From the NCBI GenBank assembly GCA_001898095.1, contig MKSH01000109.1, positions 13,010 through 21,629 on the forward strand: DNA of 8,620 nt, read 5' to 3'. Numbering within the stretch: the stretch's first letter is position 1; every line of letters begins with the position of its first letter. Positions 1 through 6,020 of the stretch are shown in pieces. Origin of the DNA: Solirubrobacterales bacterium 70-9. Lineage in GTDB: Bacteria; Actinomycetota; Thermoleophilia; Solirubrobacterales; 70-9. Position numbers and translations under genes: made by a program. The notes beneath the pieces were generated by a model, which saw only the letters and a list, made by a program, of their open reading frames with translations, searched no databases and had not been told where the DNA came from.

Positions 1-921
1 CTTCGAGTCGGACTTGATGACTTCCAGCGCGTTCACGATCGCCTCGGCTTTCGAGCCGCCGCCCGCGTCGAGGAAGTTGGCCGGCGCGCCACCCGCCTGG
101 GCGACGACGTCGAGGGTCGACATGCAGAGCCCGGCGCCGTTGGCCAGGATCCCCACGTTGCCGTCGAGTTTCACGTAGGTGAGGCCCTTTTCCTTCGCCA
201 TCTGCTCCTGCGGATCGTCGACCGTGTCGGCGATCTCGGCCAGGTCCTCGTGGCGGAAGAGCGAGTTGCCGTCGATCGTGACCTTGGCGTCGAGGGCGAC
301 CACGTCGCGGTCGGCGGTGACGATCAGCGGGTTGACCTCGATCAGCGTCGCGTCCTCCTCGCGCGCCACCTCGGCCAGCTTCGCCAGCACGTCGGCGGCC
401 TGGTCGAGGGCGTCCTCGGCGAGCCCGGCGGACTCGACGATCGAGCGCGCCGCGGCGGCGTCGAAAGGCTTGGTCGGATCGATGTGGACTTTGGTCAGGT
501 CAGCCGGGTTCTCCGCCGCGACCGCCTCGATGTCCATCCCGCCCTTGGCGGAGACCATCGTCAGAAGCTTCTTCTCACCGCGATCGAGGATCACCGACGC
601 GTAGTACTCCTCGGCGATGTCGGAGCCGCCCTCGACCCAGACCGAGTCGACGCGGTAGGGACCCTCGCCGTGCGGGCCGGTGATGTCCATGCCGATGATG
701 TCGGTCGCGTACCGGCGCGCCTCGTCGACGTCCTTGGCGATCTTCACCCCGCCGGCCTTGCCGCGCCCGCCGATCAGGACCTGGGCCTTGATCGCGCACG
801 GGTAGCCGATGCGCTCGGCGGCGGCGACCGCGTCGTCGACGTTGTCGGCGACCTCGCCACTCGGCACGGCGATCCCGTGCTTGGCGAAGAGCTGCTTGCC
901 CTGGTATTCGAGGAGGTCCAT
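1..921 (-). CDS. sucC: Succinyl-CoA synthetase (ADP-forming) beta subunit, C-terminus cut by the window edge
   Basis: This is the beta chain of succinyl-CoA synthetase, the cytoplasmic TCA-cycle enzyme that couples succinyl-CoA cleavage to ADP or GDP phosphorylation. 307 codons are visible. The first residues, MDLLEYQGKQLFAKHGIAVP, match the usual family start (E. coli MNLHEYQAKQLF), which fixes the ATG. An ATP-grasp fold fills residues 1 to about 230: KAQVLIGGRGKAGG at 45-58 is the nucleotide-binding segment, and EVNPLIVT at 195-202 and D211 lie in the metal/nucleotide site. The ligase domain then begins, with LDGNVGILANGAGLCMSTLD at 252-271 and the Gly-rich loop NFLDAGGGS at 282-290. By comparison with the roughly 385-residue family length, about 80 C-terminal residues lie beyond base 1. 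The alpha subunit (sucD) usually follows and would be outside the window. No Shine-Dalgarno is seen before the ATG. The gene is divergent from the HAD gene across 74 bp. Identification is secure; ADP versus GDP preference cannot be read here. Confidence 0.97.
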   Translation of the reverse strand, partial: MDLLEYQGKQLFAKHGIAVPSGEVADNVDDAVAAAERIGYPCAIKAQVLIGGRGKAGGVKIAKDVDEARRYATDIIGMDITGPHGEGPYRVDSVWVEGGSDIAEEYYASVILDRGEKKLLTMVSAKGGMDIEAVAAENPADLTKVHIDPTKPFDAAAARSIVESAGLAEDALDQAADVLAKLAEVAREEDATLIEVNPLIVTADRDVVALDAKVTIDGNSLFRHEDLAEIADTVDDPQEQMAKEKGLTYVKLDGNVGILANGAGLCMSTLDVVAQAGGAPANFLDAGGGSKAEAIVNALEVIKSDSK

Positions 922-961
922 GGGGGTGGATTTGCGCCAGTCGGGGGACGGCGCGGCGCGG

Positions 962-967
962 ACCCTA
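962..967 (-). promoter_or_regulatory. Candidate -10 element for sucC
   Basis: On the minus strand the hexamer reads TAGGGT, a common actinobacterial -10 form (TANNNT), 41 bp upstream of the sucC start. It would place transcription start near 955 and give a leader of roughly 34 nt. I see no convincing -35 hexamer at the expected distance, so this rests on the -10 match and on position between divergent genes. Confidence 0.35.
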
Positions 968-976
968 TACGAATGC

Positions 977-982
977 CATAAT
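977..982 (+). promoter_or_regulatory. Candidate -10 element for the HAD hydrolase gene (near-leaderless)
   Basis: CATAAT lies 13 bp upstream of the HAD start codon and matches five of six bases of TATAAT. A start about 7 bp downstream would leave only some 6 nt of leader, which fits the absence of any Shine-Dalgarno before the ATG at 996. Near-leaderless transcripts are common in actinobacteria. No -35 is recognisable, so the call is tentative. Confidence 0.3.
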
Positions 983-995
983 CCCGCGCTCCCTC

Positions 996-1679
996 ATGGC
1001 CCTCCCCTCTCTCAAAACCATCAACTGGGTGACCACCGACTGCTACGGCACCCTCATCGACTGGGAAAAAGGCATCGTCGACGCGGTCAAGAAAGAGGCT
1101 GCAAAAGACGGTTTTACGTTCGAGGAGCAGCCGTTTCTCGATCGCTTCTTCGAGGTCCAGGCCGAAGTCATGGCGGGCTCGTACGAGCTCTACGCCGAGG
1201 TGCTGCGCCGCTCGATCGTGAAAGTCTCGGGCGAGTTCGGCTGGGAAATCGAGCCCTCGCGAGCCCAGTTCCTGCCCAACAGCGTCGCCTACTGGCTGCC
1301 CTTCCGCGAGGCCAACGCGGCGATGGACCGACTCGGCAAAAAGTACGAGATCGGGATCATCTCCAACATCGACGACAAACTTCTGGGGATCTCGCGGCGC
1401 CACCTGCGCACCGAACTCGACCTCGTGGTCACCGCGCAGCAGGTCCGCAGCTACAAGCCGGACCCAACCCACTTCAAAGAGTGCGCGCGGCGCATCGGCG
1501 GCAAAAAAGGCTGGCTCCACATCGGCTCCAACTACGCGACCGACGTCGGTCCGGTGCTGAAAATGGGCGTCCCCGTGATCTGGGTGAATCGCGACGGCGA
1601 GAAACTCGAAGGTCGCAAAGCGCCGTCGGCGACGGTCAAAAGCTTCCGCGAAGCCGCCAAGAAGCTCGGCGCGGCCTGA
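996..1679 (+). CDS. HAD-superfamily hydrolase, haloacid dehalogenase type II-like
   Basis: A soluble 227-residue hydrolase of the HAD superfamily, the usual length for L-2-haloacid dehalogenase-type proteins. Motif I is TTDCYGTLID with likely nucleophile D15; the +2 position is Y17 rather than the Asp of HAD phosphatases, as in hydrolytic dehalogenases. Motif II is IISNIDD at 121-127 (S123, N124), motif III is K154 in RSYKPDP, and motif IV is HIGSNYATDVGP at 175-186 with D183. The helical cap lies between residues 25 and 110. Family members cleave C-halogen or phosphoester bonds; which applies here is not visible, since many genes annotated as dehalogenases have unknown substrates. The ATG is supported by the short distance to motif I. 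No Shine-Dalgarno is present. Lysine codons are AAA-rich (14 AAA, 5 AAG by my count), unlike the flanking housekeeping genes. The sulfatase follows on the same strand after 94 bp, so co-transcription is possible but not shown. Confidence 0.88.
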   Translation: MALPSLKTINWVTTDCYGTLIDWEKGIVDAVKKEAAKDGFTFEEQPFLDRFFEVQAEVMAGSYELYAEVLRRSIVKVSGEFGWEIEPSRAQFLPNSVAYWLPFREANAAMDRLGKKYEIGIISNIDDKLLGISRRHLRTELDLVVTAQQVRSYKPDPTHFKECARRIGGKKGWLHIGSNYATDVGPVLKMGVPVIWVNRDGEKLEGRKAPSATVKSFREAAKKLGAA

Positions 1680-1700
1680 CGGCCTGTCCTCGCCGACTTT

Positions 1701-1706
1701 TAGCTT
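1701..1706 (+). promoter_or_regulatory. Weak candidate -10 element for the sulfatase gene
   Basis: TAGCTT fits TANNNT and lies in the only T-rich patch of the 94-bp gap between the HAD gene and the sulfatase. A CTGACG sequence at 1676-1681 could be a -35 but the spacer would be 19 bp, slightly long. The leader would be about 60 nt. The sulfatase may instead be read from the HAD promoter. Confidence 0.2.
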
Positions 1707-1773
1707 TCACGGCGCAACTCCGGTCGCGCCCAGAGGTTTTTCTTCGCGAGGGGCGTAGTCCCATGGGTAGTCG

Positions 1774-3696
1774 ATGAACACGCGTGAGCTTGAAACCCAG
1801 TCGCGTCGCAGGGGCGCGGTGGCCCGGTTCGTGGCCGCCCTCACCGTGCTGGCGCTGATCTTCGGCCTGGTCCAGGCGACCAGCGAGGAAGCGAGCGCGG
1901 CGCGCGCCAAAGGCTCCGAAGTAGAAGGGCAGAAACCGAGCTTCGTCGTCATCCAGACCGACGACGAGACGATGGAAGAGCTCTACGACGGCGTCCGCAT
2001 GCTGAACGGCGCGGAAGAATTCGCGATGCCTAACACGCTGCAGATGCTCGGCGAAAAAGGCGTGACCTTCACCCGCTACTACACGCCCTACAGCCTCTGC
2101 GCCCCCTCCCGGGTCAGCCTCCTCACCGGCCGCTACGCCCACAACAACAACGTCCGCGGCAACGTCCCGCCGAACGGCGGCTGGACCGGCTTCCAGTCCC
2201 GCCTCGCCTACTCGCACAACATCGCGACCTGGCTGCAGGGCGCCGGCTACCGCACGATCCACATCGGCAAGATCCTCAACGGCTACGGCGACGCTCCCTA
2301 CAGCCCCGGCACCGAAGTGCCGCCCGGCTGGAGCTCGTGGCACACGATCCTCAACTCCGACACCAACCATTACGCCTACGGCTACCTGCTGAACAACAAC
2401 GGCGTGGTCGAAGGCCCCTACGGCAACTCGGGCAGCTGGGAAACGCGGGAATACGGCGAAATCGACGACGCCGGCTGCCCCTACGCGCCGCTGAACGGCA
2501 AACCCTGTTACTACGAGACCGACCACTTCAACCAGCTGGCGGTCGAAGAACTGGCGGCGACGCCGGCGGAACAGCCGTTCTACATGCAGGTCGACTACAC
2601 CTCGCCGCACGGTGACTTCCGCAAACCGGCGGGCCCGCAGCCGGCGACCCGGGACATCGGCCGCTTCTCCGGGGCGCCGCTACCGGACAACCGCGCCGAA
2701 GGCTTCAACGAGGGCAACGTCAACGACAAGCCCCGCTTCATCCGCGAAGCGCCCTACCTGAATGCCGCCGAAATCCACACCTACCGCGTCTACTACCAGA
2801 ACTGCCTCAACGCGCTGATCTCGGTCGACGAAGGGGTCAAACAGATCCTCGACGAGCTGGGCGGGCTCGGCAGGCTGAGCAACACCTACGTCATCTTCAC
2901 CTCCGACAACGGCTTCTTCTTCGGCCAGCACCGCCTCGTCGGCGGCAAGTTCCTCGCCTACGAGCCCTCCACCCACCTGCCGCTGATCATCCGCGGGCCG
3001 GGGATCAAACCGGACAGCGCCAGCGGCCAGCTGGCCAATACGATCGACATCGCCCCGACGATCCTCGAACTCGCCGAAGTCGCCCCCGACAAAAGCATCG
3101 ACGGGGTCTCTCTGCGCCCCTACTGGGAAGACACGAGCCTGCGCTCCCGCCGGCCGCTCTTGTTCGAGTCCTTCGTGCAGACCGACGACGTCGAAGCCAA
3201 CGGCCAGGCGCCGACCGAAATCTCGACCCCGGAACGGACCGCCTCCGGCAAGGCGCGCGGCAAGCTGCTGAGCGGCCCGGCGCGCAAGAACACCGCCGCA
3301 ACCTCCTCGAACCCGCCCGCCCACGCCTCCGTGGTCGCGCCGCCGAAGAACTACTACGGGATCCGCCTCGGCCCCTACAAGTACATCGAGTGGCCGGACG
3401 GCGAGAAAGAGCTCTACGACATCAACAAGGACCCGTACGAGCTCAACAACATCGTCAGGAACAAGAACTTCACCCCGATCCGCAACTTCCTGCACAACGA
3501 ACTGGTCCGCCTGGAGGAATGCAACGGGCGCACCTGCCAAGAACCGTCAGAAAAGCTTCCGCTGACCAAGCAGGAAGCGCTCAAAGTGAAGCGCGAAAAA
3601 GAAAAAGAACAGCGCGAACGGGAACACGAACGGGAAAAGCGGGAACGCGAACGCGAACAGCGCGAACGGGAACGCGAACGCGGCAAAAAGCACTGA
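1774..3696 (+). CDS. Secreted type I (formylglycine) sulfatase with a charged C-terminal tail
   Basis: A 640-residue exported sulfatase of the alkaline phosphatase superfamily; it should hydrolyse sulfate esters, and the N-acetylglucosamine-6-sulfatase-like architecture is only a loose hint of substrate. Residues 1 to about 45 form a signal peptide: basic RRR at 11-13, hydrophobic 20-34, Ala-rich cleavage area, no lipobox Cys. Metal-binding D63-D64 precede the signature CAPSR at 109-113 with LTGR at 117-120; C109 is the Cys that formylglycine-generating enzyme would oxidise, so activity needs that enzyme elsewhere in the genome. Further active-site positions are H279 in TSPHG, D378-N379 in TSDNG, H385 and K392. 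LYDINKDPYELNNI at 548-560 is the typical C-terminal element. Residues 470-525 are a Pro/Ala/Ser/Lys-rich insertion of low complexity. Residues 597-640 form a nearly pure Arg/Glu/Lys tail. C235/C245 and C583/C588 could form disulfides. The upstream ATG at 1763 stops after four codons, so 1774 is the start; no good Shine-Dalgarno is seen. Glutamate codons favour GAA (about 30 to 14 before the tail), unlike the neighbouring genes. Confidence 0.93.
   Translation: MNTRELETQSRRRGAVARFVAALTVLALIFGLVQATSEEASAARAKGSEVEGQKPSFVVIQTDDETMEELYDGVRMLNGAEEFAMPNTLQMLGEKGVTFTRYYTPYSLCAPSRVSLLTGRYAHNNNVRGNVPPNGGWTGFQSRLAYSHNIATWLQGAGYRTIHIGKILNGYGDAPYSPGTEVPPGWSSWHTILNSDTNHYAYGYLLNNNGVVEGPYGNSGSWETREYGEIDDAGCPYAPLNGKPCYYETDHFNQLAVEELAATPAEQPFYMQVDYTSPHGDFRKPAGPQPATRDIGRFSGAPLPDNRAEGFNEGNVNDKPRFIREAPYLNAAEIHTYRVYYQNCLNALISVDEGVKQILDELGGLGRLSNTYVIFTSDNGFFFGQHRLVGGKFLAYEPSTHLPLIIRGPGIKPDSASGQLANTIDIAPTILELAEVAPDKSIDGVSLRPYWEDTSLRSRRPLLFESFVQTDDVEANGQAPTEISTPERTASGKARGKLLSGPARKNTAATSSNPPAHASVVAPPKNYYGIRLGPYKYIEWPDGEKELYDINKDPYELNNIVRNKNFTPIRNFLHNELVRLEECNGRTCQEPSEKLPLTKQEALKVKREKEKEQREREHEREKREREREQRERERERGKKH
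3607..3690 (+). repeat. Internal duplication coding the Arg/Glu-rich sulfatase tail
   Basis: The 19-nt sequence GAACAGCGCGAACGGGAAC occurs exactly at 3607-3625 and 3655-3673, a period of 48 bp or 16 codons, in frame. The stretch between and after is built from related hexamers of the CGCGAA/CGGGAA type that encode Arg-Glu pairs. This is a short coding repeat of the kind that expands or contracts by slippage. It sits at the very 3' end of the sulfatase gene. Confidence 0.8.
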
Positions 3697-3716
3697 GGGA
3701 CCTCGGGGCGGGGTCG

Positions 3717-3765
3717 AGCCGGCGCCCGGGGAGGGACGCGGCCGGGTGCAGCCGGCGCCCGGGGA
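3717..3765 (+). repeat. 16-bp exact direct repeat with a 33-bp period
   Basis: AGCCGGCGCCCGGGGA occurs at 3717-3732 and again at 3750-3765. The unit contains the overlapping small palindromes GCCGGC, GGCGCC and CCCGGG. It lies between the sulfatase stop and the first large hairpin. Function unknown; it could be a protein-binding pair or the remnant of a tandem duplication. Confidence 0.75.
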
Positions 3766-3769
3766 AAAG

Positions 3770-3827
3770 GACCCGCCCTCTCGACGGCAGCCCTGACAGG
3801 CTGTGGCCGCCGTCGAGAGGGCGGGTC
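3770..3827. repeat. 58-nt perfect-arm hairpin, copy 1 (possible terminator)
   Basis: GACCCGCCCTCTCGACGGC at 3770-3788 is the exact reverse complement of 3809-3827, giving a 19-bp stem around a 20-nt loop. In the loop, GCC at 3790-3792 can pair with GGC at 3805-3807 after one mismatch; an alternative inner stem is CAGCC 3788-3792 with GGCTG 3799-3803. It starts 74 nt after the sulfatase stop. On the plus strand no U-run follows; on the minus strand the stem is followed by CTTTTCCCC. It is homologous in sequence and geometry to the hairpin at 3965-4022. Confidence 0.9.
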
Positions 3828-3964
3828 TGCGGGGAGAGGTCACAGGGACGGGAGGGAGTCGTCTCAGGGACGGCACGTTCTTGGGAGAGCCGTGCAGATC
3901 TCCACGTCTCCTCATGAGGTCCGGAAGCTCAGCCGCGGATCCGGCCCACCGGCGGAGCGGCCGA

Positions 3965-4022
3965 GATCCGCGCTCTCGACTTTCACCCTGCCCTGGCAAG
4001 GTCAAAGTCGAGAGCGCGGATC
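3965..4022. repeat. 58-nt perfect-arm hairpin, copy 2 (possible terminator)
   Basis: GATCCGCGCTCTCGACTTT at 3965-3983 is the exact reverse complement of 4004-4022: again a 19-bp stem with a 20-nt loop. Inside the loop ACC 3985-3987 pairs with GGT 4000-4002 after a one-base mismatch, then TGC 3989-3991 pairs with GCA 3996-3998. The arms match copy 1 at 14 of 19 positions, including the central CTCTCGAC in the same place. No U-run follows on either strand. It lies about 200 nt downstream of the carboxylase stop on the minus strand. Confidence 0.9.
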
Positions 4023-4157
4023 GGACCGGCCGTCGTCCGGATTTGGGCCCTCTATGCGGCCCCAGATGCGGACGGCCCTCCGGAGGCATGCCATCTCCGT
4101 AACGATCCCGGCGGGAGGCGCACGAACCCTCGCGAGATTCCCCCGGGACGCACCTCG

Positions 4158-4220
4158 GACGGGCGCGCGCGATGGCCTGAAGCGCGACCGGGCGGCGGCT
4201 TCAGCGGCCGGAGGCCCGTC
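4158..4220 (-). terminator. Compound hairpin at the end of the acyl-CoA carboxylase gene
   Basis: GACGGGC 4158-4164 pairs with GCCCGTC 4214-4220, the latter touching the last base of the stop codon. Nested inside, GGC plus CTGAAGC at 4174-4183 pairs with GCTTCAG plus GCC at 4198-4204 and 4207-4209, with a two-base bulge. Placement immediately after the stop suggests a termination or 3'-end stabilising structure. There is no U-tract, as is common in GC-rich actinobacterial hairpins, so this is a structural call only. Confidence 0.45.
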
Positions 4221-5983
4221 TACTCGATCGTCGCAATTACGTCGCCGGAGCCGATCGCGGCTCCCTCGACGACGTTCAGGGCAGTGACTTTGCCCGCGCG
4301 GTGGGCGGTGATCTCGTTCTCCATCTTCATCGCCTCGATCACGCAGATCAGGTCGCCCTCGGAGACCTCGGCCCCCTCGGCGACGGCGACTTTAAGGATC
4401 GTGCCCTGGAGCGGTGAGGGCAGCGCCTCGCTCGAGGCCGCGGCACCGCCGCCGCCGCTGCGCTCACGTTTCGGCGGTTTGCGCCCGCCCGCGGCCGGGG
4501 CCGCGGCGCCGGCGACGGCCTCGCCGATCACCTTGACGTCGAAGAGCTTGCCCGAGACCTCGACCGTGTAGTCGCGGGTGACCATCTCGGCGCCCTCCTC
4601 CGAGGGCTCCGGCGGGGCGACCACCTCGGGGGCGGTCGACTTCAGCCAGTCGTTGTCCTCCATCAGGTCGCGGCAGGTCTCGCCCTTCGCCCACTGCTCG
4701 GTGCGCAGGATCGCCTTGTGGAAGGGGATCAGGGTCTGCAGGCCGCCGGTGTCGTATTCGTCGAGCGCCCGCAGCATACGCCGGGTCGCCTTCTCGCGGT
4801 CGACGTCCCAGACGACGAGCTTGGCCACCATCGGGTCGTACATCGGGGTGACCTCGCCGCCACCCTCGACGCCGGAGTCGACGCGCACGCCGGGGCCCGA
4901 GGGCTCGCGGTAGGACGGCCCGATCGGCCCGGGGGCCGGGGCGAATTTCTTCGCCGCGTTCTCGGCATTGATCCGGCACTCGATCGACCAGCCGCGCAGG
5001 TCCACCTCGTCCTGGGAGATCGAGAGCGGATCGCCCGCCGCGACGAGGATCTGCTCGCGCACGATGTCGAGGCCGCTGATCATCTCGGTCACGCAGTGCT
5101 CGACCTGGACGCGGGTGTTCATCTCGAGGAAGAAGTACTCGTCGCCGACCTGCATGCCCTCGATCGTGCCCGCACCGCGGTAGCCGACGGCGGCCGCGGC
5201 GTCGGTGGCGATCTTGCCGATCCGCTCGCGCATCTCCTCGTCGACGTGCGGACCGGGGGCCTCCTCGATCACCTTCTGGTGACGGCGCTGGATCGAGCAG
5301 TCGCGCTCGCCGACGTGGATCACGTTGCCATGCGAGTCGGCCAACACCTGGACCTCGACGTGGCGCGGGTCCTCCAGGTAGCGCTCGATATAGACGCGCG
5401 GGTCGCCGAAGAATTTCTCTCCTTCACGCGCTGATCCTTCGAAAGCCTCTTTTAAGTCATCTGGGGTCATCGCGACGCGGAAGCCCTTGCCGCCACCGCC
5501 GCCCGCCGCCTTGCAGGCGACCGGGTAGCCGGCTTCGTCGGCTTGCTTGCGGGCCGCCTCGATATCGGGGGCGACCTCGGTCGAGCCGGGGACGATCGGC
5601 ACGCCGGCCGCCTCCATGATCTCGCGCGCCCGGGTCTTCGAGCCCATCATTTCGATCGCCTCCGGCGGCGGCCCGATCCAGGTGATCCCGGCTTCGTCGC
5701 AGGCGCGCGCCATCTCGGCGTTCTCGGCGAGGAAGCCGTAGCCGGGGTGGATACCCTCGGCACCCGCCTCCTTCGCAACCTCGATGATCTTGGCGATGTT
5801 CAGGTAGCTCTCGGCCGGGATCGCGGGCCCGAGCAGGTAGGCCTCGTCGGCCTCGCGGACGTGCGGCGCCTCGCGATCGATCTCCGAGTAGACCGCGACC
5901 GAGCCGATCCCCATCTCGCGGAGAGTGCGGGCAACGCGGATCGCGATCTCGCCGCGGTTGGCAATCAAGACCTTCTTGAACAT
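4220..5983 (-). CDS. Acyl-CoA carboxylase alpha chain: biotin carboxylase fused to biotin carboxyl carrier domain
   Basis: A 587-residue cytoplasmic biotin enzyme that carboxylates its own biotin with ATP and bicarbonate and passes the carboxyl to a beta (carboxyltransferase) subunit to make malonyl- or methylmalonyl-CoA. The start is typical: MFKKVLIANRGEIAIRVART. The biotin carboxylase part spans about 1-450: GGGGGKG at 161-167 is the ATP-grasp glycine loop, K237 lies in RRHQKVIEEAPG, and E287, N289, R291 and E295 lie in FLEMNTRVQVEH, all at the positions known from E. coli AccC shifted by one. Residues 468-488 resemble the linker/BT region of actinobacterial alpha chains; 490-520 is a flexible Ala/Gly/Lys linker; 521-587 is the biotinyl domain with EAMKMEN and biotinylated K553. 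No beta subunit is present in the window, so substrate (acetyl- or propionyl-CoA) is open. The ATG has no Shine-Dalgarno and a -10 lies very close, pointing to near-leaderless translation. Codons 174-190 are unusually AT-rich and include a TTA leucine (L177). Confidence 0.95.
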   Translation of the reverse strand: MFKKVLIANRGEIAIRVARTLREMGIGSVAVYSEIDREAPHVREADEAYLLGPAIPAESYLNIAKIIEVAKEAGAEGIHPGYGFLAENAEMARACDEAGITWIGPPPEAIEMMGSKTRAREIMEAAGVPIVPGSTEVAPDIEAARKQADEAGYPVACKAAGGGGGKGFRVAMTPDDLKEAFEGSAREGEKFFGDPRVYIERYLEDPRHVEVQVLADSHGNVIHVGERDCSIQRRHQKVIEEAPGPHVDEEMRERIGKIATDAAAAVGYRGAGTIEGMQVGDEYFFLEMNTRVQVEHCVTEMISGLDIVREQILVAAGDPLSISQDEVDLRGWSIECRINAENAAKKFAPAPGPIGPSYREPSGPGVRVDSGVEGGGEVTPMYDPMVAKLVVWDVDREKATRRMLRALDEYDTGGLQTLIPFHKAILRTEQWAKGETCRDLMEDNDWLKSTAPEVVAPPEPSEEGAEMVTRDYTVEVSGKLFDVKVIGEAVAGAAAPAAGGRKPPKRERSGGGGAAASSEALPSPLQGTILKVAVAEGAEVSEGDLICVIEAMKMENEITAHRAGKVTALNVVEGAAIGSGDVIATIE

Positions 5984-5992
5984 CGGCGGCGG

Positions 5993-5998
5993 AGTCTA
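5993..5998 (-). promoter_or_regulatory. -10 element for the acyl-CoA carboxylase gene
   Basis: On the minus strand AAATAGACT contains TAGACT, a classic actinobacterial -10, 9 bp upstream of the carboxylase ATG. The predicted start near 5986 gives an essentially leaderless message, consistent with the missing Shine-Dalgarno. Its AAATAGRCT context is repeated by the -10 of the divergent PHP gene, at the same 22-bp distance from the palindrome between them. Confidence 0.5.
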
Positions 5999-6020
5999 TT
6001 TATCTGGGGGCGATCAGGGA

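Larger units (their letters stand above)
3697..4219. other. 523-bp non-coding region between convergent genes, rich in palindromes
   Basis: No credible gene is seen here. Open frames exist on both strands, but they have no recognisable domain and run through the hairpin arms. The content, in order, is: a 16-bp direct repeat (3717-3765); the first 58-nt hairpin (3770-3827); a stretch with CAGGGACGG at 3843-3851 and 3865-3873; CGCGGATC at 3934-3941, which repeats the end of the second hairpin; the second 58-nt hairpin (3965-4022); a weaker dyad GGCCGTC 4028-4034 with GACGGCC 4071-4077; and a compound hairpin at the carboxylase stop (4158-4220). The sulfatase enters from the left and the carboxylase from the right, so bidirectional transcription termination is the simplest role. 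Confidence 0.75.

Noticed and set aside
250..981. Long open frame on the plus strand opposite sucC
   Set aside because: It is the antisense of a clear sucC reading frame; its Arg/Val/Asp-rich composition is typical of a shadow frame in GC-rich DNA and no domain is seen.
1763..1777. ATG at 1763 as an alternative sulfatase start or a leader peptide
   Set aside because: It gives only four codons before a stop overlapping the real start; too short to support a call.
1636..3540. Long minus-strand open frames opposite the sulfatase
   Set aside because: They mirror the sulfatase codons, have no motif, and the sulfatase frame has complete catalytic signatures.
3547..4287. Open frames on both strands in the gap between sulfatase and carboxylase
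   Set aside because: They cross the perfect inverted repeats and the ends of both flanking genes, have no plausible start signal and no recognisable domain; GC-rich non-coding DNA readily gives such frames.
5017..5031. Sequence resembling a hairpin arm (GATCGAGAGCGGATC)
   Set aside because: It lies in the conserved carboxylase coding frame, has no matching opposite arm nearby and differs by an indel from the hairpin arm.
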